Counted from the first letter of the stretch, positions 8,783 to 17,353 are shown. The stretch is 64,000 nucleotides of DNA from Oligoflexia bacterium (GCA_035326705.1 DAOLES010000006.1:26267-90266); one strand, 5' to 3'. Made by a program: numbers and translations. The notes: generated by a model not told the origin, from the letters alone.

Positions 8783-9309
8783 CCTCATTTTTTTCAAAAA
8801 TTGAACCGTATATTTCCCAAGACAAGATTGAACAAAAAATCCAAGACCTAGGGCAAAAAATTGCTCAGGATTATGCCGGCCAAGAGCTTATCTGCGTCTG
8901 TATTTTAAAAGGCTCAATTATCTTTTTTTCTGATCTTATTCGAGCCATTGATGATGATATAAGAATTGATTTTATGCGTATTTCTTCTTATGGCAATGAC
9001 CTAGAATCTTCTGGCGTTGTACAAATTCTGCAAGATTTATCTTTTGATATCAGAGACAAGCATGTACTGATCGTTGAAGATATCGTTGATACCGGCAATA
9101 CTTTAAGCGCCCTGCTAGAAACCTTGCGTTTGAGAAATCCTGCTTCCATTAAACTTTGCAGTTTATTATCCAAACCCAGTCGAAGAAAAAAAGATGTAAA
9201 CATTGACTATCTTGGTTTTACCATTGATGACCACTTTGTGGTGGGCTATGGTCTTGATGCTGCTGAACAATATAGAAACTTGCCCTTTATAGGCAAACTT
9301 AATCTTTAA
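8779..9309 (+). CDS. hpt: Hypoxanthine phosphoribosyltransferase
   Basis: Converts hypoxanthine or guanine plus PRPP to IMP or GMP. The PRPP loop is VLIVEDIVDTGNTLSALLE (residues ~95-113) and the C-terminal FVVGYGLDAAEQYRNLPFIG is diagnostic of bacterial HPRT. Length 176 aa matches. The start overlaps the punA stop by 4 bases (ATGA), showing coupling. With punA and deoC it forms a complete salvage set: nucleoside to base to nucleotide, with the sugar going to catabolism. Confidence 0.96.
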   Translation: MTSFFSKIEPYISQDKIEQKIQDLGQKIAQDYAGQELICVCILKGSIIFFSDLIRAIDDDIRIDFMRISSYGNDLESSGVVQILQDLSFDIRDKHVLIVEDIVDTGNTLSALLETLRLRNPASIKLCSLLSKPSRRKKDVNIDYLGFTIDDHFVVGYGLDAAEQYRNLPFIGKLNL

Positions 9310-9349
9310 AACAAAACCAATTAAAAACTAACAATAAGGAGAACAACAC

Positions 9350-9736
9350 ATGTCAAAACAAGTGATTTACACAGATAAAGCCCCTGCCGCTATTGGTCCC
9401 TATTCACAAGCCATTGCTTTGGGTGATTGGGTATTTAGCTCAGGACAAATTCCTCTTCATCCAGAAACCGGTGAGATTGTAGGCGAAACCATTGAAGAAC
9501 AAGCACATCAAGTGTTTAAAAACCTCAAAGCCGTTCTGGAGCAATCTGGCTGTTCATTCAATCATATTATTAAAGCCACAGTTTTCATTACCGACATGGC
9601 TGAGTTTCCTAAACTCAATGCCGTGTATGAAGAGTATTTAGGTCAAGTTAAACCTGCACGTTCTACTGTTGCAGTAAGAGCTCTGCCTAAAAATGTTTTG
9701 GTTGAAATTGAAGCTATTGCCCATAAACAAGCATAA
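9350..9736 (+). CDS. ridA: RidA family enamine/imine deaminase
   Basis: RidA (YjgF/UK114) hydrolyses reactive 2-aminoacrylate-type enamines. The 128-residue protein shows the whole family pattern: APAAIGPYSQAI, VFSSGQIPLHPETGE, KATVFITDMAEFPKLNAVY, and PARSTVAVRALPKNVLVEIEAIA with the catalytic arginine. A strong ribosome binding site (AAGGAG) precedes the ATG. It follows hpt by 40 bases and precedes a hairpin, so it probably ends the salvage operon. Confidence 0.95.
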   Translation: MSKQVIYTDKAPAAIGPYSQAIALGDWVFSSGQIPLHPETGEIVGETIEEQAHQVFKNLKAVLEQSGCSFNHIIKATVFITDMAEFPKLNAVYEEYLGQVKPARSTVAVRALPKNVLVEIEAIAHKQA

Positions 9737-9760
9737 GGTTTATTTCTTTTATTGATGTAT

Positions 9761-9793
9761 AGAAACGGTAAGCCTAAAGAGCTTACCGTTTCT
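9761..9793 (+). terminator. Perfect 13-bp hairpin after ridA
   Basis: AGAAACGGTAAGC (9761-9773) pairs perfectly with GCTTACCGTTTCT (9781-9793) around a 7-base loop. There is no T-tract on either side, so it may be an RNA-stability element, a Rho-associated end or a protein-binding palindrome rather than a classical terminator. Confidence 0.5.
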
Positions 9794-9880
9794 AGGTATG
9801 TCATGCTTTCTTAATTGTATAATTTAAAATCTAAGCCTAAATTTCTATTAAAGCATTCTAGTATAAGGTATGGATACGCT

Positions 9881-11179
9881 GTGGACCGTAAAAAAAATGT
9901 GGTTATTGTTGGTGCCGGTTTTGCGGGGATAGCTGTTGCTAAGCATTTAGCCAAAGCGGATGCCAATATCCATGTTATTGATAAAAACAATTATCACCTG
10001 TTTATTCCTCTTTTATATCAAGTTGCAACTGCCGGCTTATCTCCTGCTGATATCTCTGTCCCCATAAGACATATCATTGGTAAACAACGCAACACACGCA
10101 TAGAAATGACACGTATGACCGGCGTTGACCCTACAAAAAAAGTGCTTGAAACCAGCAATGGAACAATTGCTTATGACTATCTTGTCCTTGCCACTGGATC
10201 AGCCTACAGTTACTTTGGCCATGACGATTGGGCAAAGTGGTCACCTTCACTGAGAACCATTCCTGATGCCACCAACATTCGTACCAAAATTTTAACCTGC
10301 TTTGAACAAGCTGAATCTACTCCTGATCCCATCCAGAAAAAAGCTTTACTTACTTTTTGTGTTGTTGGTGGTGGCCCAACCGGTGTAGAAATTGCTGGAG
10401 CTATTGCCGAGTTATCCAGGTTTGCTTTAAAAAAAGAATTTAAAAATATCAGTCCAAAAGATGCTAGCATCCTACTATTTGAAGCAGGTTCCCGTATCTT
10501 ATCCATGTACTCTGAAAACCTCAGTCATCACGCGCAAAAGACCCTTGAAGGCTTAGGCGTTGAGGTAAAAGTCAATACCGCTGTAAAAAATATTTCTTCA
10601 GAAGGCATTGAAACACCCAATGCTAGCCTGGCTTCTAAAACCGTTATCTGGGCCGCCGGTGTGCAAGTGCCGCAATTGTCCAACTGGCTCAAAGCAGATG
10701 CAGATAAAAGTGGCCGACTTAAGGTTAATCCGGATTTAACCCTGCCCAATTACGAAAATATTTATGTCATCGGTGATGCCGCCAACTTTACTGGACCTGA
10801 TAACAAGCCTTTACCGGCATTGGCACCCGTGGCTATGGCACAAGGGAAGTATGTAGCCCAACATATTCTAGGACAATTACAAAATCTTCCTCCTCTCAAA
10901 CCTTTTGTTTATAAAAACCGTGGTCAAATGGCCACCATTGGCAGAAAAGATGCCATTGCCGAAGTTGCGGGTTATCAATTAAAAGGATTTTTAGCCTGGT
11001 GGCTATGGGCCTGGATACACATTTTTCAACTGATGAGTTTTCGTAATCGATTGATAGTTTTTTTTCAATGGGCATGGGCTTATTTCTCTTATGAAAAAAG
11101 CGCCCGCTTGATTGTCAGCCAAGCTGAACCAAATACAAACAACTCAGAAACAAAACAATCAAAAACATTAAACATTTGA
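9881..11179 (+). CDS. ndh: Type II NADH:quinone oxidoreductase (NDH-2)
   Basis: Single-subunit, non-proton-pumping flavoprotein that passes electrons from NADH to quinone at the inner membrane. FAD-binding VVIVGAGFAGIAVAKHL lies at the N-terminus, the NADH-binding CVVGGGPTGVEIAGAIAEL in the middle, and YVIGDAANF for FAD. The quinone-end LYQVATAGLSPADIS is typical. The C-terminus (FLAWWLWAWIHIF ... FFQWAWAYFSYEKSARLI) is the membrane-attaching amphipathic helix. I chose GTG 9881, which puts the FAD motif at residue 6 as usual; an in-frame TTG at 9815 would add 22 residues. Convergent with the patatin gene, with one base between the two stops. Confidence 0.92.
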   Translation: MDRKKNVVIVGAGFAGIAVAKHLAKADANIHVIDKNNYHLFIPLLYQVATAGLSPADISVPIRHIIGKQRNTRIEMTRMTGVDPTKKVLETSNGTIAYDYLVLATGSAYSYFGHDDWAKWSPSLRTIPDATNIRTKILTCFEQAESTPDPIQKKALLTFCVVGGGPTGVEIAGAIAELSRFALKKEFKNISPKDASILLFEAGSRILSMYSENLSHHAQKTLEGLGVEVKVNTAVKNISSEGIETPNASLASKTVIWAAGVQVPQLSNWLKADADKSGRLKVNPDLTLPNYENIYVIGDAANFTGPDNKPLPALAPVAMAQGKYVAQHILGQLQNLPPLKPFVYKNRGQMATIGRKDAIAEVAGYQLKGFLAWWLWAWIHIFQLMSFRNRLIVFFQWAWAYFSYEKSARLIVSQAEPNTNNSETKQSKTLNI

Positions 11180-11180
11180 T

Positions 11181-12308
11181 TCAGTTCTGAGCATAAAATG
11201 CTTTTATCTCCTTTTTTTGCTGGTAGGCATCTTGATAGCCCAGTTGCAGCAAAGTTGAAGTAAATTCATGGTGAAAAGAAAGAAAACTTAACAAATCTCC
11301 ACCTTTGATCCGAGAAATACCTAAACCTTTGAGCAAATAGCGTAAAACTTTTGGATAATATTGCAACAAGCTTGAACCAATGGCACCTAAATCAGATTGT
11401 GGTCTAATGACCAAAATAGGAACTTTTTTAAATTTGGACCCTGGATGCTCACTGACAAACTGATTAATTTGACTCAAACGTTCAATATCAGAATCCAAAG
11501 AGTCCAATAAAATAGAGTTTAAGATGGTGGCCATGACGTCTGCCATAACAATGGTTTTGGGTTTTTGTTGTTGTTCAAGTTCGCTTTTTTCTTTTTGGGG
11601 CTTGGCACGCCGTACACCAATGGCCAAAATTGAGTCTGCACCTAAATGAATGGCCGGACTTAAAGGCTGCCTGGAGCGCATAGCACCATCTCCATAATAA
11701 GCATTGTCCACATAAACTGGAGGAAAAAACATTGGGATGGCTGAGGATGCCATAATATGCTCAACCTTAAGGTTAGTACGGACTGCAATTCTACGGCTTC
11801 TAATCCATTCTTTGGTCTTTTTTTGCCCATTAAAAAAGATCACTGATTCTCCGCTTGCGTAATTGGTTGCTGTTACCGCCATGCCCAATACTTTTTTACT
11901 TTGAATATTGTGGTTAAGATTTAGAAAGTCAATATTCTTGGATAAAAGGTCTATGAGTGGACTATTGTCCAAAAGATGCGTTGAGGAAAAATCGTTGAAA
12001 TAGCCGCCACCCAAAACGTTTTTAAGCAATCTGGCCCCTTTTGAGGCAAAAAACCGGGTTTCGGTGTGAAATACATCCTCATATTTTATTTGATCCCATA
12101 AGTTCCAAAGCTCTTTTGTGGCTTGTTTAAACGTTTTGCTGTGGCTGGCTAAGAATGCACAGTTGATTGAGCCAGCTGAAAGACCTGAATAGATTTGAAA
12201 AGGCTGGCCCTCAACGATCTCACCAATGGCTTTTAAAGCACCCGCTTGATAGGCGGATCTTGCCCCACCTCCTGTTAATACCAATGCCACCTTTGAGCTT
12301 TTATTCAT
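11181..12308 (-). CDS. Patatin-like phospholipase
   Basis: Serine acyl hydrolase with a Ser-Asp dyad. The oxyanion motif LVLTGGGARSAYQAGAL (normally GGGxRG, here with serine), nucleophile elbow IYSGLSAGSINC and catalytic aspartate in YYGDGAMRSR (DGA for DGG/DGA) are all present within the first 210 residues. There is no signal peptide, so it is cytosolic or delivered by another route. Some bacterial patatins are lipases, others virulence or defence effectors; here nothing in the neighbourhood decides. The C-terminal ~120 residues are helical and not recognised. Confidence 0.9.
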   Translation of the reverse strand: MNKSSKVALVLTGGGARSAYQAGALKAIGEIVEGQPFQIYSGLSAGSINCAFLASHSKTFKQATKELWNLWDQIKYEDVFHTETRFFASKGARLLKNVLGGGYFNDFSSTHLLDNSPLIDLLSKNIDFLNLNHNIQSKKVLGMAVTATNYASGESVIFFNGQKKTKEWIRSRRIAVRTNLKVEHIMASSAIPMFFPPVYVDNAYYGDGAMRSRQPLSPAIHLGADSILAIGVRRAKPQKEKSELEQQQKPKTIVMADVMATILNSILLDSLDSDIERLSQINQFVSEHPGSKFKKVPILVIRPQSDLGAIGSSLLQYYPKVLRYLLKGLGISRIKGGDLLSFLSFHHEFTSTLLQLGYQDAYQQKKEIKAFYAQN

Positions 12309-12636
12309 ACAACCACTGTTTTCTTCTCAACCCTACGTAATCATCAAAGCTAATGCTGCCCAACCAAATTAAAATCTATAACTAGTTTATTTTACAATAG
12401 ATTTCAAATTCTTAGTACTTCACAAGTTAAAGATTATTTTTACACCTTTTCTCTAAAAAATAGGGTATACCTAAACTAGATTTTTAAAATAATTTAAGGC
12501 TTTTTTTTTGCTTTTAAAAAAATCCGTTCTATAATGACTCAAAGAGAAAAAACTCTTGCAAAATCTGACGCAAAATGTTAGAACTGCAAAGTAAGTTGTT
12601 GAAATGTAAGCCCTAATATAAAAAACTAAGGAAGTT
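12309..12636. other. Intergenic region upstream of PhaR-like gene
   Basis: About 330 bases between the divergent patatin and PhaR-like genes. The right part carries a sigma-70-like promoter (12508-12535). The left part holds nothing I recognise. Confidence 0.5.
12508..12535 (+). promoter_or_regulatory. Sigma-70-like promoter for PhaR-like gene
   Basis: TTGCTT (12508-12513) and a perfect TATAAT (12530-12535) are separated by 16 bases. It lies about 100 bases upstream of the PhaR-like start codon and points towards it. PhaR-type repressors can autoregulate, so the ~100-base leader is a natural place to look for an operator. Confidence 0.55.
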
Positions 12637-13215
12637 ATGAAAAACGAAAATACAGAACAGCGCATCATAAAAAAATATCAAAACCGTAAACTCTATGACA
12701 CAACAGAGAGCTGCTACATTACTTTAGATGATATTGCCAATATGGTTAAACGCAATGAAGAAGTTAAAGTCATTGATAACAAGACTAAAAATGATGTGAC
12801 CTCGGTAATTTTTACCCAAATTTTGGTTGAGCAAGAAAAAAACACTCAATCCAACCTACCCAAAACCCTGTTAAGAGATCTTATTCGTAAAGGTAAAGGG
12901 TCTATTGCAGATTTTATGCATCGTTATGTCGTTTTAGGGGCAAACTCTGAGGAAGAGCAAAGGTTAGAAGCGCAAAAATACATTGATCAATTGGTTAACA
13001 ATGGTGAGCTCAGCAAAACAGAAGGAAAATCTTTGCTGAAAAATGTAACCACACATAACAGCATTGAAGATGAATTCAATGAGCACCTAAGCCAACAAGT
13101 TTCAAGATCTGTAAAAGAATTAACCCACATCAATGAAATTGAAGGCCATATCAGTACACTCAATGACAAAATCAAGGAATTAGAATCTAGATTATCCAAG
13201 TATGAAAATGCTTAA
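12637..13215 (+). CDS. phaR: PhaR-like polyhydroxyalkanoate accumulation regulator
   Basis: The first ~65 residues match the DNA-binding domain of PHB/PHA synthesis repressors: IIKKYQNRKLYDTTESCYIT, then LDDIANMVKRNEEVKVIDNK and DVTSVIFTQILVEQE. In classical systems PhaR binds polyester granules and represses phasin genes. The rest (residues 70-192) is charged and probably helical, ending in a heptad-like coiled coil (INEIEGHISTLNDKIKELES). No PHA synthase or phasin gene lies in the window, so the target is open; many Deltaproteobacteria keep this domain in regulators of unknown role. It has its own promoter and terminator. Confidence 0.85.
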   Translation: MKNENTEQRIIKKYQNRKLYDTTESCYITLDDIANMVKRNEEVKVIDNKTKNDVTSVIFTQILVEQEKNTQSNLPKTLLRDLIRKGKGSIADFMHRYVVLGANSEEEQRLEAQKYIDQLVNNGELSKTEGKSLLKNVTTHNSIEDEFNEHLSQQVSRSVKELTHINEIEGHISTLNDKIKELESRLSKYENA

Positions 13216-13240
13216 GGCTTAATCTTTTAATTCAATCTTT

Positions 13241-13270
13241 AAAAAAACCCGCTTATGGCGGGTTTTTTTA
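13241..13270 (+). terminator. Bidirectional intrinsic terminator
   Basis: A-run, CCCGC (13248-13252), 5-base loop, GCGGG (13258-13262), then a T-run of seven. Because the A-run and T-run flank the stem symmetrically it can stop transcription from both the PhaR-like gene and the convergent GFA-family gene. Confidence 0.9.
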
Positions 13271-13275
13271 TGAGA

Positions 13276-13746
13276 TTAATCATGATCGGGATGCTGATGA
13301 TTGGTGTTTCGAATCTCAGCAACCGAGTCTTCCATGGCTTGTTCCGTACTGCCATAATTAGGCAAATCTCCTTGTAATTGATCCAGCTGCGGCATACGTC
13401 CCTCCATACCGCATTCAAAATCCAAAACAATCTCTCTAGGTTGATCAAAGCTGCCTATAAATAAAGAAATATGCTGACTATCTTCATGCTGAAAAAACAG
13501 GGGTGTTCCACATTGAGCACAAAAACCACGCTTAACCTGTCCAGAACTCTGAAAAAAACTGGCTTTGCCTTTGGTCCAAGCAAAATCAGTATGTAACACT
13601 CCTACCAGAGGCGCAAAGAAATTACCAGATGCTTTTTGACACATCCGACAATGGCAAACATGCGCATTGTCTTTCAGTGAATTGGCGCAATAACGAACTG
13701 CCCCACATTGACAACCACCCGTTCTTTTAATGTTTTTTTGATTCAT
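13276..13746 (-). CDS. GFA family (CENP-V/glutathione-dependent formaldehyde-activating) zinc protein
   Basis: 156 residues. Zinc-binding cysteines are in the family arrangement: GGCQCGAVRY at the N-terminus, HVCHCRMCQKASGNFFAPLVG, and RGFCAQCGTPLFFQ. Family members include glutathione-dependent formaldehyde-activating enzymes, but most are of unknown activity. The ATG at 13744-13746 has an AGGAG ribosome binding site. It is monocistronic and ends at the shared terminator. Confidence 0.88.
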   Translation of the reverse strand: MNQKNIKRTGGCQCGAVRYCANSLKDNAHVCHCRMCQKASGNFFAPLVGVLHTDFAWTKGKASFFQSSGQVKRGFCAQCGTPLFFQHEDSQHISLFIGSFDQPREIVLDFECGMEGRMPQLDQLQGDLPNYGSTEQAMEDSVAEIRNTNHQHPDHD

Positions 13747-14013
13747 TAACTTATACTCCTGTTAAAGTTATGCTTACATATTTAGCTGAATTCATGTGGT
13801 CTCATAGTTCAAATAATAGAATTGTCTTAACAAGACATCTATAGCCACCAAGAAAAATAATCCAGTACTTTTTCATCCTTTTACCAAAGATAAAATCATG
13901 TTACTCTATATATTGTTATACAAGGTACATAAAGCTGAATTGGATTTACTATTTATCCGTAATACAGTAACACATTCAATTTAATTAAAAAAACAATAGT
14001 GAGGGTATTCAAT

Positions 14014-14544
14014 ATGAAGCAATTTAAAATATCATGTTCCATCTTTATGATTTTTGGCTGTACCTTAGTCATGGGTCAAGGTGCCGCTTACCAAGCCAAT
14101 CAATCTATGCATCGTATGCATATGCAAGCCCATCAACAACACTTACGCATGAATGAAAATTTTCGCATGCAGCAACAAATGCTTACCCAACAACATATGG
14201 TACAAACCACAGAACAAAAGATTGCATACCTCACCCAAAGACTTAAAAAACTAGAAACCAAAGAAAGCAAATACAAAAAAGAGATCGCCCAAAAAGAAAG
14301 CTCCAAAGAGGGCCTCAGTGAAAAAAAAGTCAAAAGACTTGAATCAGATATAAAGAAAAAGAATTTGTTCCTTAAAAGAACAGAAAAGAAAATTGCAAAG
14401 ACCCAAAAAAACTTAGACCAATTAAAAGAGCAGCAACGCAACAATAAAGAAAAGTTAGCCCTAGAAACCAAAAAATACGAAGCAGAAAAAAAAGCTGCTG
14501 AAGAAAAAAAGGCAAAAGAAAAAGAAAAGGACGCCATCCAATAG
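14014..14544 (+). CDS. Exported, highly charged coiled-coil protein
   Basis: The ATG at 14014 follows GAGGG by 9 bases; an in-frame GTG 15 bases upstream is less likely. A signal peptide (MKQFKISCSIFMIFGCTLVM, cleavage near GQGAA) leads into a segment very rich in Met, Gln and His (residues ~30-70), then about 100 residues of almost pure Lys/Glu/Gln heptads without proline, a long coiled coil. No family is recognisable. Coiled-coil periplasmic proteins of this kind are often structural or scaffolds. It is the last gene before the repeat-rich accessory region. Confidence 0.65.
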   Translation: MKQFKISCSIFMIFGCTLVMGQGAAYQANQSMHRMHMQAHQQHLRMNENFRMQQQMLTQQHMVQTTEQKIAYLTQRLKKLETKESKYKKEIAQKESSKEGLSEKKVKRLESDIKKKNLFLKRTEKKIAKTQKNLDQLKEQQRNNKEKLALETKKYEAEKKAAEEKKAKEKEKDAIQ

Positions 14545-14600
14545 ATTAGCACCTAAACCAAATACAAGGACACGCAATGGATTCTTAATTAAAAGACATT

Positions 14601-14645
14601 AACCTAATTTGAATACATAGTGTGTCCCAGTATTTAGATTTACAT
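14601..14645 (+). repeat. Repeat C, copy 1
   Basis: About 45 bases, AACCTAAT-nn-GAATACATAGTGT-n-TCC, followed by a T-rich tail ending TTTAC. A close second copy in the same orientation lies at 29672-29715. The two bracket the toxoflavin-like and peptide modules. Confidence 0.6.
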
Positions 14646-14654
14646 ACAAAAAAA

Positions 14655-15080
14655 ATGACATCTATTCTTAAATATTTTTCTATAATTTTACTTATCTCTA
14701 TTTGCATTGTTTTTGCTTATTTTAATATAGGAAGAAAATTAAATGGGTTTGAAAACTTTCAGATCCAGCACACGGGATTACATAAAAAAAATGAGCCCTT
14801 AGAGTTAAATAAAGATTTAGCAGACAAATTTTTGTCTATTGAACAAAAGCTTAACCTATGGTGGAAGCAAAATAACCGCAATTGGAAACCAACACCCGCT
14901 ACATACATAAATAACTTTGTTATTACCACGGACAAAGGGTCACTTAACTTTTTAGATGAAACCGTAATTGTAAATTGTTGTGGCAGACAATACTCAAAGA
15001 CCTTATCAAAAGAAGAAAAAGACTTTATAGAACAAATAAAAGTGTCCATGAACACTCTTTTTACTTCAAATAATCAGTAA
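14655..15080 (+). CDS. Small membrane-anchored hypothetical protein
   Basis: From the ATG at 14655 the protein has 141 residues: one N-terminal membrane helix (ILKYFSIILLISICIVFAYF) and a soluble part with a tryptophan-rich segment (LNLWWKQNNRNWKPTP) and a CC pair (VIVNCCGRQYS). An alternative GTG start at 14622 would lie inside repeat C. I do not recognise it. It sits between repeat C copy 1 and repeat A copy 1. Confidence 0.45.
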   Translation: MTSILKYFSIILLISICIVFAYFNIGRKLNGFENFQIQHTGLHKKNEPLELNKDLADKFLSIEQKLNLWWKQNNRNWKPTPATYINNFVITTDKGSLNFLDETVIVNCCGRQYSKTLSKEEKDFIEQIKVSMNTLFTSNNQ

Positions 15081-15100
15081 ATATTTTTATCAGCTTTTTT

Positions 15101-15164
15101 CCGCAGAAAACTACCGCAACTCTTCCATATATAATTATAATTGAGTCAACTCTCCCCGGAATTT
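15101..15164 (+). repeat. Repeat A, copy 1 (palindromic MITE/REP-like)
   Basis: About 64 bases: CCGCAGAAAACTACCGCAAC, TCTTCCATATATAATTATAA, TTGAGTC, then the conserved right end CTCCCCGGAATTT. The left end is decayed compared with the full copy at 30141. A diverged repeat B (TCTCCAGTAAACCTGATCAC) follows 15 bases later, as in the other copies. Confidence 0.75.
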
Positions 15165-15218
15165 CCCAATTATTATTTACTCTCCAGTAAACCTGATCAC
15201 TTCAATGCATGTCCATTT

Positions 15219-15238
15219 TTTGTACATACATGTATCAA
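15219..15238. promoter_or_regulatory. Candidate upstream activator site (dyad)
   Basis: TGTACATACATGTATCA contains the dyad TACAT-AC-ATGTA, extended by TTG on the left and CAA on the right with one extra base. It lies about 145 bases upstream of the sigma-54 promoter, a usual distance for a bacterial enhancer-binding protein. Function is inference. Confidence 0.35.
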
Positions 15239-15382
15239 TTCTAAACATCTGTTGGTTAACTTTCTATATGAATGTAAATAGTTTGTTGTTAATCGTTTAG
15301 TATTGTTAGTCATATATAAGCTAAACCTATGTAGTAATCTCTTTAAGTTTCAAATTTACAACCTGAAATAGTTCTTAAAACT

Positions 15383-15399
15383 TTGGCACGTCAATTGCT
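15383..15399 (+). promoter_or_regulatory. Sigma-54 (RpoN) promoter
   Basis: TTGGCACGTCAATTGCT matches the -24/-12 consensus (TTGGCACG-N4-TTGCW) at essentially every position, with 10 bases between the GG and GC. Transcription would start near 15410, leaving a 30-base leader containing the AAAAAGGAA ribosome binding site of the WD-repeat gene at 15440. Confidence 0.8.
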
Positions 15400-15439
15400 A
15401 TTTTTATTCAGATAAGAATAATTTTAAAAAGGAATTGAA

Positions 15440-17305
15440 ATGTCAGCATGGAATCGGAACTCATTTTGTATAGACATCAGTGAACAGTTTATTTTTGTAG
15501 GCACTAACTCAGGACAAATCGAAGTTGTGGACGTGGATACCTTTTCCGTTATGAACAGTGTTCAAGCTCATGATGGATTAATTGAAACCATGGCTGGCCA
15601 TAGTTATCATAAATTAATTGCTGCCTATGGTAAAGATGGATGGGTTTCTATTTGGAGTTATAATGATGCTGGGCAGCTTACAAAAATTCAGGATATCCAG
15701 ACTCGTTATTTCTCGCCACCCGATAATGAACCTCCCTTTAAATCTACCAGTCAGGCTTTGTGCTGGCATAAGACAAAAAAACGTCTTGCTGGGCATAGTG
15801 GTAACTCTGGAGTGTTTGAAATTGATATATCTGATCAATCATACAATCTTCTACATTGCAGTCGTATCTTTAAAAACCTAGATGTTATCACTACTCAATA
15901 TGTGGAAAATAGTGATCAACTCTTAGTTGCTTCAATTAGAGGCCATGCTGCACTTACAGATGGAGGCAAGGTTATTAAGGAGTGGGACTTTGGTAAGGGC
16001 AATCGAAATCAAGCCCTTCATTGGTTTGAACATCTAAGTGATGGAAATTATCTTATTGCTAGCGATGGTCAGCGCATCATTCGTTTCAGTATAACTGATA
16101 CTGAACCTGTCACCCAAGGACCTTTGGTAGCAAAGGATCATCTGGAGCATGTCACATTGAATAGAAAAGAACGTAGAGCTTTTTGTTCAAGTTTTGACCG
16201 AAACATTTATGAAATTGATCCTGATACATGTGAGTCCTTAGGTACAATATGGAAAGCACCTTTCAAATGTCGTTGGATAAAGACACTTGAACGTGATCCA
16301 TCCCTTATGATTGTTAATTGCCGAAATGGAGGGTTGTATAAAGTAAATATTAACGATGGTAAGAGTATAGGCATTATCAAGGACACTCCTGATGCTCTGT
16401 GGAGCGGAATTATTTTACAAAATAACTTCATCCTAGCTGGAGAAGGTGATTACTGGCGTCTTTTAGAGGCAACAGGCAGCGATTTTAACCAACGCTCAAC
16501 CACATTTTTAAGTAAAAAAATCCAGTTTGAAGCGGACTCAAAATATTACACAAAACGAGTCATTTCTGTTGGTGAAGACGGCCAAGTTCTTCTAGGAAGA
16601 TCAGACGGGAGTCTCGTTTTATCTAAACCAGAAAACTCAACTACACTTTGTAAATTGCCAGCAGCCGTACGTGACTTGGTATACTCTCAATCTCGTAAAG
16701 CTGTATATGTAGCGTGTGAGGATTCGCACGTGTACAAAGTTGATATAAGTCTTGGTACAGCAACCAGTATTCAACAGTTTGAAATGCCTGTATGGGCAGT
16801 TGCTCTAAATGAAGATGACACAACCTTAGCCGTTGGAACCCGCATGAATTTTGTTTATTTTTTAAATTTATCTGAGCATAAAATAGAAAAAGTATCCACA
16901 GAGTGCCGTTTTATAAAAAGGTTAAAATGGTACGATTCAAATAGACTCTTTGTTGCATCTAGTGGCAGCCTTCGTCAATTAAACCAAAAAGCGCAAAGCT
17001 CTTTAACACTTGTTGCTAAAGTTTCTAATACAATGGAAGATTTTGATTGGGATATCAACAGTAGATACATCGTTGCAATTAGCTACTCAAGAGACATTTA
17101 TCTTTTTGATTTTGCTTCTGGAAAGCGACTAGATATCCACGGAGATAGTATGGACTATAGTAAAGGAATTTTGTTTCTAAAAAAAGATACTGCTCTGTCC
17201 GGCTATCGAACTGACTTTATAACTTTTGGTCGAAGCGGCCGCATAAACCTTTTCCGTGTTCACGATGAGCGTATTATTTCACTCGGACCCGTGGCTATAA
17301 CCTAA
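15440..17305 (+). CDS. WD-repeat-like beta-propeller protein of the toxoflavin-like cluster
   Basis: 621 residues, no signal peptide or membrane segment. Successive blades with WD-like spacing are visible (IFVGTNSGQIEVVDVDTFSV, LIAAYGKDGWVSIWSY, AVYVACEDSHVYKVD, TLAVGTRMNFVYFLNL, YIVAISYSRDIYLFDF, FITFGRSGRINLFRV), probably two seven-bladed propellers. It is distantly like the second WD protein of the cluster (20849). ToxC of known toxoflavin clusters is a WD-repeat protein. It has its own sigma-54 promoter and a strong terminator before the transporter gene, so it can be expressed alone. Its role is unknown; candidate cofactorless enzyme or scaffold. Confidence 0.75.
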   Translation: MSAWNRNSFCIDISEQFIFVGTNSGQIEVVDVDTFSVMNSVQAHDGLIETMAGHSYHKLIAAYGKDGWVSIWSYNDAGQLTKIQDIQTRYFSPPDNEPPFKSTSQALCWHKTKKRLAGHSGNSGVFEIDISDQSYNLLHCSRIFKNLDVITTQYVENSDQLLVASIRGHAALTDGGKVIKEWDFGKGNRNQALHWFEHLSDGNYLIASDGQRIIRFSITDTEPVTQGPLVAKDHLEHVTLNRKERRAFCSSFDRNIYEIDPDTCESLGTIWKAPFKCRWIKTLERDPSLMIVNCRNGGLYKVNINDGKSIGIIKDTPDALWSGIILQNNFILAGEGDYWRLLEATGSDFNQRSTTFLSKKIQFEADSKYYTKRVISVGEDGQVLLGRSDGSLVLSKPENSTTLCKLPAAVRDLVYSQSRKAVYVACEDSHVYKVDISLGTATSIQQFEMPVWAVALNEDDTTLAVGTRMNFVYFLNLSEHKIEKVSTECRFIKRLKWYDSNRLFVASSGSLRQLNQKAQSSLTLVAKVSNTMEDFDWDINSRYIVAISYSRDIYLFDFASGKRLDIHGDSMDYSKGILFLKKDTALSGYRTDFITFGRSGRINLFRVHDERIISLGPVAIT

Positions 17306-17325
17306 AAAAAGAAAGGAGAAAGACA

Positions 17326-17343
17326 ATGATTGCAGATATCTAA
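17326..17343 (+). other. Five-codon micro-ORF with ideal ribosome binding site
   Basis: ATG ATT GCA GAT ATC TAA (MIADI) preceded by AAGGAG at 7 bases, directly after the WD-protein stop and 10 bases before the terminator stem. It may be a leader-type peptide, a remnant start of a lost gene, or chance. Confidence 0.3.
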
Positions 17344-17353
17344 ATAAGATTAG

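Larger units (their letters stand above)
15081..15439. other. Regulatory region with repeat A/B and a sigma-54 promoter
   Basis: About 360 bases without a gene. In order it holds repeat A copy 1 (15101-15164), a decayed repeat B (about 15180-15205), a dyad at 15219-15238, and a sigma-54 promoter (15383-15399) before the WD-repeat gene. Confidence 0.7.

Noticed and set aside
12471..12668. Minus-strand open frame upstream of the PhaR-like gene
   Set aside because: Covers the promoter and start of the PhaR-like gene; no ribosome binding site or recognisable protein.
14133..14552. Open frame on the minus strand rich in Phe and Ser
   Set aside because: Mirror of the Lys/Glu-rich coiled-coil gene on the plus strand; composition is the complement of AAA/GAA codons.
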